A DNA stretch of 64,000 nucleotides from Novosphingobium sp. KA1 (GTDB lineage: Bacteria > Pseudomonadota > Alphaproteobacteria > Sphingomonadales > Sphingomonadaceae): NCBI RefSeq assembly GCF_017309955.1, contig NZ_CP021248.1, positions 1,054,001 to 1,118,000 of the forward strand, given 5' to 3'. Of the stretch, positions 19,249-28,370 are shown piece by piece (positions within the stretch are counted from its first letter, which is position 1; each line of letters opens with the position of its first letter). A program made the position numbers and the translations under genes. The notes beneath the pieces were generated by a model that was given only the letters and a program-made list of their open reading frames with translations, was not told the DNA's origin and made no database searches.

Positions 19249-19471
19249 GAGCCGGCCCGAAAAGCGCCGCCGGGGCATTTTTGACGGGGCGGAGGCTTAT
19301 GGGCAGGGAGAGGATTTGACTGTCATGTTGCAGACCCTTGGAGTAGGGCGGGTTTCTTGACGTTCGCCCCCCCGGTACTCATCCTGTACGGCCGATTTCT
19401 TCGCGTTGTGCTGGCTGGAACCCGGACGTTTGGAAATCGAGGTTACCGATGATCGTTGAAAGGGATGCAGT

Positions 19472-19981
19472 TTGAGCGCCGATCCCGCCAGTCTTGCCCG
19501 GCTCAGCATGAGCCTGCCTGCCGATCTTTTCCGCCAGCTTGATGCAATGGTGGAAGAGCGCGGCCTGCCCTCTCGCTCGCAATTGATTTCCGAGCTGATC
19601 CGCCATGCGCTTGCCGAGCACGAGGCTCTCACCCGGCCGGAAGAGATGCTCGCCGGTACGATCACGATCGTCTATCGCGGGGACAAAGGGCGGGTGCGCC
19701 AGCAACTGGCACAGAGCCAGGCCGATTACCTCAAGGAAGTGATTTCCTCGCAGCACGTCTTCCTCGAGGATGACCAGTCCCTCGAAGTGCTGCTGGTGCA
19801 GGGACCGGCGACCAGGCTCAAGGAACTGTGCGATGCGCTGCGCAGCATTCGCGGCGTTCACCAACTGCAACTGGTGACGACCACCGCGCTCCTGCCGCCT
19901 CTGCACGAGCAGGACGCGGCGCACGACGGGCCGGTCCTTGCCGCACGCAGGCACACGGTGAAAAGCGAAGCGACGGCCTGA
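19472..19981 (+). CDS. NikR-like ribbon-helix-helix regulator, copy A
   Basis: This 169-residue regulator has an N-terminal ribbon-helix-helix domain (ARLSMSLPADLFRQLDAMV, with ERGLPSRSQLISELIRHAL, residues 9-47). A NikR-type ACT-like C-terminal domain covers 60-145. Aligned without gaps to E. coli NikR as I recall it, only one of four nickel ligands survives: His95 matches His87, while Ala84, Phe97 and Ser103 replace His76, His89 and Cys95. It is therefore unlikely to sense nickel. The start is TTG 19472 with a purine-rich site before it. It precedes the transporter genes and a 28-bp operator, and has a near-identical twin at 22830-23303. Confidence 0.88.
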   Translation: MSADPASLARLSMSLPADLFRQLDAMVEERGLPSRSQLISELIRHALAEHEALTRPEEMLAGTITIVYRGDKGRVRQQLAQSQADYLKEVISSQHVFLEDDQSLEVLLVQGPATRLKELCDALRSIRGVHQLQLVTTTALLPPLHEQDAAHDGPVLAARRHTVKSEATA

Positions 19982-20014
19982 CCGGGCCGTCCAATTGGCT
20001 CGGATACGTGGAGG

Positions 20015-20042
20015 TTATTACAGAATCGCCATCACGTAATAA
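20015..20042. promoter_or_regulatory. NikR-like operator upstream of ABC transporter
   Basis: TTATTAC-N14-GTAATAA spans 28 bp, the same overall length and two-turn geometry as the E. coli NikR site (6-16-6). It lies 60 bp upstream of the binding-protein gene and just after the first NikR-like gene. A second TATTAC-N14-GTAATA site with identical spacing lies before the second NikR-like gene, which makes chance unlikely. Confidence 0.8.
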
Positions 20043-20102
20043 TTTTCGATGGACAACCTTTCGAATCGCGGCAATGCTGCACTGCGAAAGGGGACCCGAG
20101 TC

Positions 20103-21182
20103 ATGATCGTATCGATCCGCAGAATATCCAAGGCCGCATTGCTGGCGGGCGTGCTTCTTACCGCAGCCTGCTCGCAATCCGGCGAAGCGCCCAAGGCGCG
20201 CACGGAGTTCAACATCGGATGGTCGATCTACGCCGGCTGGATGCCCTGGCCCTATGCCCAGCAGGCGGGCATCGTGAAGAAGTGGGCGGACAAGTACGGT
20301 CTCAAGATCAACGTGGTCCAGGTCAACGACTACGTCGAATCGGTCAATCAATACACCGCCGGCAAGCTCGACGGCGTCACCGTCGCCAACATGGACGCGC
20401 TGACCATTCCGGCGGCCGGCGGCAAGGACACCAGCGCGATCATCGTCGGCGACTATTCGAACGGCAATGACGGCATCATGCTCAAGGGCGGCGGCGACCT
20501 GAAGTCGCTGAAGGGCAAGCAGATCAATCTCGTCGAGCTTTCGGTGTCCCACTACCTGCTCGCTCGCGGCCTCGCTTCGGCCGGGATGTCGCTCAGCGAC
20601 GTCAAGACCGTGAACACGGCCGATGCCGATATCGTCGGCGCCTTCGCCAGCCCCGACGTGACGGCTGCCGTCGCCTGGAACCCGCAGCTTTCGGTCATGA
20701 AGCAGCAGGCGGGCGCCAAGGAAGTCTTCAGTTCGGCCAATATTCCCGGCGAGATCCTCGATCTTCTGGCAGTCGATACCGCCACGCTGAAGGCCAACCC
20801 GAAGCTCGGCAAGGCGCTGGCGGGGATCTGGTACGAAACCGTGGCGCTGATGAAGCGCCAGGATGCCGAGGGCAAGGCCGCGCGCGCGGCCATGGCCAAG
20901 CTTGCCGGATCGACGCCCGAAGCCTTCGATGGCCAGCTTGCAACCACCTACCTCTACTCCGATCCGAAGGCGGCCGTTGCGGCCACGGAATCGCCTGCGC
21001 TCGTCACCACGATGACCCGCGTGCGCGATTTCAGCTTCTCGAAGGGGCTGTTCAAGGGCGCTGCGTCCGCCGATGCGGTCGGCATGTCCTTCCCCGGCGG
21101 CAAGACCCTCGGCGACCCGCAGCACGTGACGCTGCGCTTCGACGACAGCTTCATGAAGATGGCCGCCGAAGGCAAGCTCTGA
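20103..21182 (+). CDS. Guanidine/urea ABC transporter binding protein
   Basis: This 359-residue substrate-binding protein of the nitrate/sulfonate/taurine superfamily resembles those annotated as putative urea ABC transporter binding proteins beside urea carboxylase genes. The N-terminal signal ends LLTAAC, a lipobox-like sequence (residues 17-22), so it may be a lipoprotein. The start ATG 20103 is chosen over 20049 because the signal sequence begins there. It is the first structural gene after the 28-bp operator. Given the downstream carboxylase and DUF1989 genes, guanidine is the favoured ligand. Confidence 0.85.
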   Translation: MIVSIRRISKAALLAGVLLTAACSQSGEAPKARTEFNIGWSIYAGWMPWPYAQQAGIVKKWADKYGLKINVVQVNDYVESVNQYTAGKLDGVTVANMDALTIPAAGGKDTSAIIVGDYSNGNDGIMLKGGGDLKSLKGKQINLVELSVSHYLLARGLASAGMSLSDVKTVNTADADIVGAFASPDVTAAVAWNPQLSVMKQQAGAKEVFSSANIPGEILDLLAVDTATLKANPKLGKALAGIWYETVALMKRQDAEGKAARAAMAKLAGSTPEAFDGQLATTYLYSDPKAAVAATESPALVTTMTRVRDFSFSKGLFKGAASADAVGMSFPGGKTLGDPQHVTLRFDDSFMKMAAEGKL

Positions 21183-21222
21183 GAGTCTCGCACTTCCGCA
21201 TCCTCAAGGTGAAAAGACCGCT

Positions 21223-22038
21223 ATGCGTTGGGTAAATCGTCAAGTCCGGCGAGGGGACCGTATGCTTCTGGGATCGCTGCCGATCCTGCTGCTGGTCGTG
21301 GTCTACCTTGTCCTCGCGGCGAACCGCCATGCGGTGAACCCGGCGGACAAGATCCTGCCTCTGCCATCCAGCATGGCCGAGAGCATGTCGGCGCTGATGT
21401 TCGTGCCGGACCAGCTTTCCGGGCAACTGGTGTTCTGGGCCGATACGCTCGCCAGCCTTCAGCGGCTTGGCATCGGGCTCGGCATCTCGACGCTGACGGC
21501 GCTGGTGGTCGGTCTTGCGCTGGGTGTGCTGCCGCCGGTCAGGGCCACGTTCGGGCCGCTGGTGACGGGCATCGCGGTGATCCCGCCGATCGCGCTCCTG
21601 CCGATCCTGTTCATCGCGCTGGGACTGGGTGAAACGGCAAAAGTGGCGCTGATCGTCATCGGCATCGCGCCGGTCATGATCCGCGACATCGCCGCCCATG
21701 TCGGTTCCCTGCCGCGAGAGCAGATCATCAAGGCGCAGACACTGGGAGCCAGCAGCTGGCAGGTGATGATCCGCGTGGCCTTGCCGCAGGCGATGCCCCG
21801 GCTGCTACATGCACTGCGACTGGCGCTGGGTCCGGCCTGGGTCTTCCTCATCTCGGCGGAGGCGATCGCGTCCGACGTGGGCCTTGGCTACCGCATCTTC
21901 CTGGTTCGCCGCTATCTCTCGATGGACGTGATCATCCCCTACGTCGCCTGGATCGCGGTGCTGGCCATCGTGATGGACGTGACGCTGACGGTCCTCAGCA
22001 AGCGGCTGTTCCCGTGGGCACACGGAGAAAACCATTGA
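21223..22038 (+). CDS. ABC transporter permease (SsuC/TauC type)
   Basis: This 271-residue inner-membrane permease has about six membrane segments and the cytoplasmic EAA-type loop (AQTLGASSWQVMIRVALPQAMP, near residues 167-190) that contacts the ATPase. It belongs to the BPD_transp_1 superfamily of nitrate/sulfonate/taurine transporters. It follows the binding protein by 40 bp. Its stop overlaps the ATPase start, so stoichiometric translation is likely. Confidence 0.9.
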   Translation: MRWVNRQVRRGDRMLLGSLPILLLVVVYLVLAANRHAVNPADKILPLPSSMAESMSALMFVPDQLSGQLVFWADTLASLQRLGIGLGISTLTALVVGLALGVLPPVRATFGPLVTGIAVIPPIALLPILFIALGLGETAKVALIVIGIAPVMIRDIAAHVGSLPREQIIKAQTLGASSWQVMIRVALPQAMPRLLHALRLALGPAWVFLISAEAIASDVGLGYRIFLVRRYLSMDVIIPYVAWIAVLAIVMDVTLTVLSKRLFPWAHGENH

Positions 22039-22802
22039 ACACGCTACTCAGTTTCAAGGACGTCTGGGTCGAATACGGCGACAGGATCGTTATCGAGAAA
22101 CTCACGCTCGACATCGAGGCCGGCTCCTTCGTATCCATCGTCGGCCCCTCGGGTGCGGGCAAGAGCAGTTTCCTGCGCCTGATCCTCGGGCAGGAAGCAC
22201 CGACCCAGGGCGAGATCCTGATGGACGGAACCCCGCTCCGTGCCGAGTGCGGGCCCGATCGCGGCATCGTCTTCCAGCGCTATTCGGTGTTTCCGCACCT
22301 TTCGGCGCTGCGCAACACGATGCTGGGCATGGAATGCGAGAAATCGCCCATCGCCACGCGGCTGTTCGGTGCCCGCCGCCGCGCTGCCCGCGAGGAAGCG
22401 GTGGAGATGCTGCAGGCGGTGGGCCTTGGCGACAGTCTCGATCTCTACCCCGCGCAGATGTCGGGCGGCATGCAGCAGCGACTGGCCATCGCGCAGGCCC
22501 TGGTGAAGCGGCCGCGCATCCTCCTGCTCGATGAGCCGTTCGGCGCGCTCGATCCCGGCATCCGGGCGGACATGCACACGCTGATCCGCCGTTTGTGGAG
22601 CGATTACGGGCTGACCATCGTCATGGTCACCCACGATATCCGCGAGGCATTCAGCCTCGGAACCCGCGTGCTGGCGCTCGACAAGCGTCGCCACGATCCG
22701 CACGCACCGCACCGTTTCGGCGCCACGGCGGTCTACGACCTGCCGCTGAAGGACCGCGTCGTGCATATTCCCGACGAGCGCGTCAGTATTACCATTGACT
22801 GA
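22035..22802 (+). CDS. ABC transporter ATP-binding protein
   Basis: This 255-residue ATPase has Walker A (GPSGAGKS near 37), the Q-loop (FQRYSVFP), the signature MSGGMQQR, Walker B (ILLLDEPFGALD) and the switch histidine (VTHD). It energises uptake of the compound bound by the preceding lipoprotein. Translation most likely starts at TTG 22035, which overlaps the permease stop and follows GGAGA; an upstream in-frame GTG at 22014 is weaker. Its 3' end overlaps the second NikR-like operator. Confidence 0.9.
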   Translation: MNTLLSFKDVWVEYGDRIVIEKLTLDIEAGSFVSIVGPSGAGKSSFLRLILGQEAPTQGEILMDGTPLRAECGPDRGIVFQRYSVFPHLSALRNTMLGMECEKSPIATRLFGARRRAAREEAVEMLQAVGLGDSLDLYPAQMSGGMQQRLAIAQALVKRPRILLLDEPFGALDPGIRADMHTLIRRLWSDYGLTIVMVTHDIREAFSLGTRVLALDKRRHDPHAPHRFGATAVYDLPLKDRVVHIPDERVSITID

Positions 22803-22812
22803 ATAGGTAATA
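22787..22812. promoter_or_regulatory. NikR-like operator before second regulator gene
   Basis: TATTAC-N14-GTAATA overlaps the end of the ATPase gene and ends 17 bp before the ATG of the second NikR-like gene. Half-sites and spacing equal those of the first site at 20015-20042. It probably serves a second promoter driving the regulator and the catabolic genes. Confidence 0.78.
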
Positions 22813-22829
22813 ACTGGAAGGAGGTGCAT

Positions 22830-23303
22830 ATGAGCTCCGAATCCGCAAGCCTGGCGCGGCTCAGCATGAGCCTACCGGCAGACCTCTTCAGACAGCTCGA
22901 CACGATGGTTGCGGAACGGGGCCTGCCGTCCCGTTCGCAGCTGATCGCCGAACTGATCCGCCACGCGCTTGCCGAGCATGGCTCGCTGGTTCACCCGGAC
23001 GAGACGCTCGCGGGCACCATCACCCTCGTTTACCGCAGCGAAAAGGGCCGCGTGCGCCATCTGCTGTCGCAGACCCAGGCCAGCTATCTGAAGGAAGTCA
23101 TTTCCTCGCAGCATGTCGTGCTGGAAGATGACCAGTCGCTTGAAGTTCTTCTCGTGCAGGGGCCGGCCGTCCGGCTGAAGGAACTGTGCGATGCCATCCG
23201 GCGGGTCCGCGGCGTGCAGCAGCTGGAACTCGTCACCACCACCGCTCTTCTGCCGCCGCTCCATGAGCAGGACGGCCACCCCCATTCGAACGGAGCGCAT
23301 TGA
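22830..23303 (+). CDS. NikR-like ribbon-helix-helix regulator, copy B
   Basis: This 157-residue paralogue of the regulator at 19472-19981 is about four-fifths identical by eye over 145 residues, including the DNA-binding half and the stretch from YLKEVISSQHV to the LLPPLHEQD end. As in copy A, only one nickel ligand of NikR is kept. A perfect AAGGAGG at 22818-22824 sits five bases before ATG 22830 and fixes that start over the in-frame GTG at 22824. An operator lies just upstream, so autoregulation is likely. It overlaps the next gene by one base. Two such similar regulators in one operon suggest a recent duplication or mixed tetramers. Confidence 0.88.
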   Translation: MSSESASLARLSMSLPADLFRQLDTMVAERGLPSRSQLIAELIRHALAEHGSLVHPDETLAGTITLVYRSEKGRVRHLLSQTQASYLKEVISSQHVVLEDDQSLEVLLVQGPAVRLKELCDAIRRVRGVQQLELVTTTALLPPLHEQDGHPHSNGAH

Positions 23304-24127
23304 TGTCCGAAGTCCTCGCGAACCCGCTGGCCGCCCGCGATCATGCACGCAGCATGGAAGGCACCGTGGCCGAAAGCATGCCGGTGCTGCCCCCGGTGGC
23401 GGACGATCTGCCCGCAGGTGTCTCCCCGGAGGATCTCGTCTGGGAAGAGACCATCGCGGCGGGCGGTTATGCCACCCGGCGTCTTTCGCGCGGCACCCGG
23501 CTGCGGCTGATCGACCTGCGCGGCGATGCCTGTGCCTCGCTGCTGGTGTTCAACGCCGAGATGCCGACCGAGCGCCTCAACGTGGCCGATACCGTGAAAG
23601 TGCAGTGGAACGCCTATCTCGGCGCCGGCAAGCTGCTGCTGTCCGACATGGGGCGGGTACTGTTCAGCATTCTGGAAGACGATGCGGGCACGCATGACAC
23701 CTTCTGCGGCACCTCGAATGCGGCCACCAATGCCGCCAAGTACGGCGATGGCAGCAACAGCGGCCTCTATCCCAACGGCCGCGACCGCTTCCTGCTCGGC
23801 AGTGCCAAGCACGGCCTCGGCCGCCGCGACGTGCATCCTTGCGTGACGCTGTTTAAGGGCACGCGGATCGAGGCCGACGGCACCATCACCCCGCTCGTGG
23901 GGCCTTACGAGGCAGGCCGCAGCGTGATCCTGCGCGCCGAGATGGACGTGATCGTGGTCATCGCCAACGTGCCCCACGTGCTCGACCCGCGCGAGGACTA
24001 TGCGGCGACGCCGCTGCGCGTCTCGGCCTGGCGCGGCGCGGTGACGGGCGAGGACGATCCCGTCCGCACCGCCACCCCCGAAGGCCTGCGCGCCTTCAAG
24101 AACGTCGAAGACTACTTCCGCCGCTGA
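23303..24127 (+). CDS. DUF1989 protein UAAP1 (carboxyguanidine deiminase subunit)
   Basis: This 274-residue DUF1989 protein is of the urea amidolyase-associated type 1. Typical motifs are HDTFCGTSNAATNAAKYGDG and HGLGRRDVHPCVTLF, with conserved cysteines and histidines likely to bind metal. The two DUF1989 proteins beside such carboxylases are known as CgdA and CgdB and together deiminate carboxyguanidine to allophanate; I do not assign which is which. ATG 23303 overlaps the regulator's stop. About 50 residues precede the core domain. Confidence 0.83.
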   Translation: MSEVLANPLAARDHARSMEGTVAESMPVLPPVADDLPAGVSPEDLVWEETIAAGGYATRRLSRGTRLRLIDLRGDACASLLVFNAEMPTERLNVADTVKVQWNAYLGAGKLLLSDMGRVLFSILEDDAGTHDTFCGTSNAATNAAKYGDGSNSGLYPNGRDRFLLGSAKHGLGRRDVHPCVTLFKGTRIEADGTITPLVGPYEAGRSVILRAEMDVIVVIANVPHVLDPREDYAATPLRVSAWRGAVTGEDDPVRTATPEGLRAFKNVEDYFRR

Positions 24128-24141
24128 AAGGACACCGGATT

Positions 24142-24777
24142 ATGAGCACCGATCCCCACATGTCCGGCCTTGACGGCAGCGTGATCCACGATGTCGTCGT
24201 CCCGGCCCGTGCGCCCTGGCTGCACCATATCGCCGCAGGACAGACGCTGCGCATCGTTGATCTCGAAGGCAATCAGGCCGTCGATTTCCTGCTCTATGCG
24301 GCCGAGGACGATGCCGAACGCTACAGCGCGCAGGATACCGTCTCCGCGCAGGGCAACCTGTTCCTGCGGGCTGGTACGAAGCTGCTGTCCAACGAAGGAC
24401 GGCCGATGATGACCATCGCCGCCACCTCGGTCGAATACCACGACACTATCGGCGGCGCCTGTTCCTGCGAGTCCAACACGCTGCGCTATGGCCACCATAC
24501 CAAGGCCGAGCATGCCTGCGTCGAGAACTTCCTCGAAGCCAACCTCACCGAAGGGCGCGGCAAGCGGGACATCGTCTCCAACATCAACTTCTTCATGAAC
24601 GTACCGGTCGAGCCGGACGGGTCGCTGGGCATCGTCGACGGAATATCCGCGCCGGGCCTGACTGTGGACCTGAGGGCGGAAATGGACGTGGTTGTCGTCG
24701 TTTCCAACTGCCCGCAGGTCAACAACCCCTGCAACGGTTTCAACCCCACCCCCGTTCGGATGATTGTCACCGCATGA
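24142..24777 (+). CDS. DUF1989 protein UAAP2 (carboxyguanidine deiminase subunit)
   Basis: This 211-residue DUF1989 protein is of the urea amidolyase-associated type 2. The motifs are YHDTIGGACSCESNTLRYG, HACVENFLEANL, GKRDIVSNINFFMNVP and NNPCNGFNPTPVRM, including conserved cysteines. It partners with the preceding DUF1989 protein. It lies 14 bp after that gene and overlaps the carboxylase start by 4 bp, so the deiminase and carboxylase subunits are translated together. Confidence 0.85.
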   Translation: MSTDPHMSGLDGSVIHDVVVPARAPWLHHIAAGQTLRIVDLEGNQAVDFLLYAAEDDAERYSAQDTVSAQGNLFLRAGTKLLSNEGRPMMTIAATSVEYHDTIGGACSCESNTLRYGHHTKAEHACVENFLEANLTEGRGKRDIVSNINFFMNVPVEPDGSLGIVDGISAPGLTVDLRAEMDVVVVVSNCPQVNNPCNGFNPTPVRMIVTA

Positions 24778-27700
24778 GCTTCGACACGGTCCTGATCGCC
24801 AACCGAGGCGCGATCGCCACCCGCATCATCCGCACGCTGCGCCGCATGGGCCTGAAGTCCGTGGCGGTCTATTCCGAGGCGGATGAGGGCTCCAACCACG
24901 TTTCCGAAGCAGATGAAGCTGTCTGCATCGGCGGCGCCAAGGCTTCCGACAGCTACCTCAACATCCCCGCCATTCTCGCAGCGGCGAAGAAGACCGGGGC
25001 CGGGGCGATCCATCCCGGCTACGGCTTCCTGGCCGAGAATGTCGAATTTGCCGAGGCCTGCGCCGCCGCCGGGATCGTCTTCGTCGGCCCGACCACGGAC
25101 AATATCCGCACTTTCGGCCTCAAGCATAGCGCCCGCGCGCTGGCTGCCGCCCATGACGTGCCGCTGGCGCCGGGCACCGACCTCCTCACCGACGAGGAAG
25201 AGGCGGTCAGCGCCGCCACGAAGATCGGTTATCCGGTCATGCTCAAGGCCACCGCGGGCGGCGGCGGCATCGGCATGCGCGTCTGCGAGGACGAGACGGC
25301 CCTGCGCGAAGGCTTCGCCGCCGTGAAGCGGCAGGGGCAGAGCAACTTTGGCGATGCCGGGGTCTTCCTCGAACGCTACATCGGCCGTGCGCGCCATATC
25401 GAAGTCCAGCTTTTCGGCGATGGGCAGGGCCGCGTCATGGCGCTTGGCGAGCGCGATTGCTCGCTCCAGCGCCGCAACCAGAAAGTGGTCGAGGAAGCGC
25501 CCGCGCCGCTGCTGCCGGACTCCGTGCGGACCGAACTGTTCGCTGCCGCCGTCCGTCTGGGCGAAGCCGCGAAGTACCGCTCGGCCGGTACGGTCGAGTT
25601 CCTCTACGATGCCGATCGCGCCGAGTTCTTCTTCCTCGAGATGAACACCCGCCTCCAGGTAGAGCACGGTGTCACCGAAATGGTGATGGGCATCGATCTT
25701 GTCGAATGGATGGTGCGCGGCGCGGCGGGCGATTACGCCTTCCTCGACCGCGAGACGCCGAAGCCGCAGGGCCATTCGGTGCAGATGCGCCTCTATGCGG
25801 AAGACCCCTCGCTCGATTACCGCCCCACCTCGGGCACGCTGACGGCGCTGGAATTCCCCGAGGATATCCGCGTCGAGACATGGTGTTCGGCAGGCAGCAC
25901 GGTCAGCGCCTGGTACGATCCGATGCTGGCCAAGCTGATCGTCCACGCACCGAGCCGCGAAGAGGCGGTCGAGGCGGCGCAAAAGGCGCTCGACGCCAGC
26001 CGCGTCGACGGGATCGAGACCAATTTGCGCTGGCTGCGCGATGTGGTGCGCACCCCCGCCTTCACCAGCGGCGAGGTTTCAACCCGCGTGCTGGACGGCG
26101 TGGCCTATCACCCCAATTCGATCCGCGTGGTCAGCGGCGGCACGGCGACGACCGTGCAGGACTGGCCGGGCCGTCAGCACCTCTGGGCCGTGGGCGTGCC
26201 GCCTTCGGGGCCGATGGACGACCAGTCGTTCCGCCTCGGCAACCGTCTGCTCGGCAATCCGGAAGGCACGGCGGGTCTGGAAGCGACCGTGACCGGCCCG
26301 ACGCTGTCCTTCGTGGCGGCGGCGCGCATCTGCCTGATGGGCGCGGATTTCGGCGCGACGCTCGATGGCGCGCCGGTGTCGCTGGGCGTTCCCACCGATG
26401 TGCAGGCAGGCCAGACGCTGGCCATGGGCCGGGCATCGAGCGGCGGCATGCGCGGCTATGTGCTGTTCGCGGGCGGGCTCGACATCGCGCCTTACCTCGG
26501 CAGCCGCAGCACCTTCGAACTCGGCCAGTTCGGCGGCCACGCCGCGCGCCGTCTGCTTGCGGGCGATACGCTGCATCTGGCAAATGACGCCACCGACGTG
26601 CCGCTGCCCGAGGTGGTCCTGCCGGAGATCGCGACCGACTGGACCCTGCGCGTGCTCTACGGCCCGCACGGCGCGCCGGACTTCTTCACCGGCGATGACG
26701 TCGAGACGTTCCTCGCGGCGGAATGGAAGGTGCACTACAACTCCAACCGCACCGGTGTGCGCCTGATCGGTCCCAAGCCGCGCTGGGCCCGCACCGATGG
26801 CGGCGAGGCGGGCCTTCACCCCTCGAACATCCATGACAACCCCTACGCCATCGGCGCGGTGGACTTCACCGGCGACATGCCGATCATCCTGGGCCCCGAC
26901 GGTCCCTCGCTCGGCGGCTTCGTCTGCCCCTTCGTGGTGATCGCGGCGGACCGCTGGAAGATCGGCCAGTTGACGCCGGGCGACAAGCTGCGCTTCGTGC
27001 CGGTGAACATCGCGGATGCGACCCAGGCCGATGCCATGCAGCGCGGCCTTGTCGAAACCGGCGCAGTGCCGGCCTCGTCCCCGGCGCGGGCGGTCGAGAC
27101 GCTTTCGCCGATCCTTGCCGAGATCCCCGAAGGTCCGGGTCGTCCGCGCACGGTCTACCGCCAGCAGGGCGACCGCAATATCCTTGTTGAATACGGCCCG
27201 ATCGTGCTCGACATCGAGCTGCGCATCCGCGTCCATGCGCTGATGACCGAGCTGGAACGGCTCGCGCTGCCCGGCATCATCGACGTGGTGCCCGGCATCC
27301 GCTCGCTCCAGTTGCACTTCGACGGGCAGGCGATGGACCAGAAGGCCGCGCTTGCCATGCTGATCGCGGCGGAAGAGCGGCTGGGCGATCTGGAGGACTT
27401 CGCGATCCCCTCGCGCATTGTCCACCTGCCGCTCAGCTGGCGCGATCCGGCGACGATCGAGACGATCGAGAAGTACATGGCGACCGTGCGCGACGATGCG
27501 CCCTGGTGCCCGGACAACATCGAGTTCATCCGCCGCATCAACGGCCTTGCCGACGCCGATGCGGTGGAGAACCTGATCTTCGAGGCGAACTACCTCGTGA
27601 TGGGCCTGGGCGACGTCTATCTGGGCGCGCCGGTGGCAACTCCGGTCGATCCGCGTCACCGGCTGGTCACCACCAAGTACAACCCCGCCCGCACCTGGAC

Positions 27701-28370
27701 CCCGCCCAACGTGGTGGGCATCGGCGGCGCCTACATGTGCATCTACGGCATGGAAGGGCCGGGCGGTTACCAGCTCTTCGGCCGCACGCTGCAGGTCTGG
27801 AACACCTATCGCCAGACCGACGCCTTCACCGAAGGCAAGCCGTGGCTGCTGCGCTTCTTCGACCAGATCCGCTTCTATCCCGTCAGCGCGGACGAACTGG
27901 CCGACTGGCGCCGCGAATTCCCGGCGGGGCGCCGTTCGATCCGCATCGAGCCTTCCGAATTCCGCCTTGCCGACTACCGCGCCTATCTGGCCGAGAATGC
28001 CGAAGGCATCGCCGAGTTCGAGGCGAAGCGGCAGGCCGCCTTCGACGAGGAACGCGCCGACTGGCAGCGCCGGGGCGAGTTCGATCACGCCGCCGATGCC
28101 GCCGAAGCGGACGTGGCGGTGGAAGCGGCCATCGAGGTGCCGGACGGCTCCAATCTGGTCGAGGCGCCCTACGGCGGTGTCGTCTCGATGCTGCTCGTCT
28201 CGGCAGGCGACGTGGTGGAAGCGGGCGACAAGATCGCCGTTATCGAGGCTATGAAAATGGAATGTCCGGTGGAAAGCCCCGGCCGGGGCACGGTCGAAGT
28301 CCTCTACATGCGCGAAGGGCAGTCGCTGCAACCCGGTGCGCCCATGCTCGCGCTGAGGCAGCACGCATGA
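24774..28370 (+). CDS. Guanidine/urea carboxylase (biotin-dependent)
   Basis: This 1198-residue single-chain enzyme contains biotin carboxylase (about 1-450, with the GGGGIGMR ATP loop and MNTRLQVEHGVTE), KipA-like and KipI-like carboxyltransferase halves (about 460-1090) and a biotinyl domain with EAMKME near the end. It carboxylates urea or guanidine using ATP and bicarbonate. Beside UAAP1/2, guanidine is the favoured substrate. Asp697 in GAVDFTGD sits where, from memory, true urea carboxylases have Asn. The length and order match the family. It overlaps both neighbours by 4 bp. Confidence 0.9.
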   Translation: MSFDTVLIANRGAIATRIIRTLRRMGLKSVAVYSEADEGSNHVSEADEAVCIGGAKASDSYLNIPAILAAAKKTGAGAIHPGYGFLAENVEFAEACAAAGIVFVGPTTDNIRTFGLKHSARALAAAHDVPLAPGTDLLTDEEEAVSAATKIGYPVMLKATAGGGGIGMRVCEDETALREGFAAVKRQGQSNFGDAGVFLERYIGRARHIEVQLFGDGQGRVMALGERDCSLQRRNQKVVEEAPAPLLPDSVRTELFAAAVRLGEAAKYRSAGTVEFLYDADRAEFFFLEMNTRLQVEHGVTEMVMGIDLVEWMVRGAAGDYAFLDRETPKPQGHSVQMRLYAEDPSLDYRPTSGTLTALEFPEDIRVETWCSAGSTVSAWYDPMLAKLIVHAPSREEAVEAAQKALDASRVDGIETNLRWLRDVVRTPAFTSGEVSTRVLDGVAYHPNSIRVVSGGTATTVQDWPGRQHLWAVGVPPSGPMDDQSFRLGNRLLGNPEGTAGLEATVTGPTLSFVAAARICLMGADFGATLDGAPVSLGVPTDVQAGQTLAMGRASSGGMRGYVLFAGGLDIAPYLGSRSTFELGQFGGHAARRLLAGDTLHLANDATDVPLPEVVLPEIATDWTLRVLYGPHGAPDFFTGDDVETFLAAEWKVHYNSNRTGVRLIGPKPRWARTDGGEAGLHPSNIHDNPYAIGAVDFTGDMPIILGPDGPSLGGFVCPFVVIAADRWKIGQLTPGDKLRFVPVNIADATQADAMQRGLVETGAVPASSPARAVETLSPILAEIPEGPGRPRTVYRQQGDRNILVEYGPIVLDIELRIRVHALMTELERLALPGIIDVVPGIRSLQLHFDGQAMDQKAALAMLIAAEERLGDLEDFAIPSRIVHLPLSWRDPATIETIEKYMATVRDDAPWCPDNIEFIRRINGLADADAVENLIFEANYLVMGLGDVYLGAPVATPVDPRHRLVTTKYNPARTWTPPNVVGIGGAYMCIYGMEGPGGYQLFGRTLQVWNTYRQTDAFTEGKPWLLRFFDQIRFYPVSADELADWRREFPAGRRSIRIEPSEFRLADYRAYLAENAEGIAEFEAKRQAAFDEERADWQRRGEFDHAADAAEADVAVEAAIEVPDGSNLVEAPYGGVVSMLLVSAGDVVEAGDKIAVIEAMKMECPVESPGRGTVEVLYMREGQSLQPGAPMLALRQHA

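Noticed and set aside
19300..19470. Guanidine riboswitch in the leader of the first regulator
   Set aside because: Short pieces such as CCCGGACG occur, but the conserved blocks and pairing of known classes are absent.
19472..19981. CopG-type antitoxin of a toxin-antitoxin pair
   Set aside because: The protein has a full NikR-like C-terminal domain and no toxin gene follows.
26079..28364. Long minus-strand frame inside the carboxylase gene
   Set aside because: The carboxylase and allophanate hydrolase are unambiguous on the + strand; the other frame is His/Arg-rich noise.
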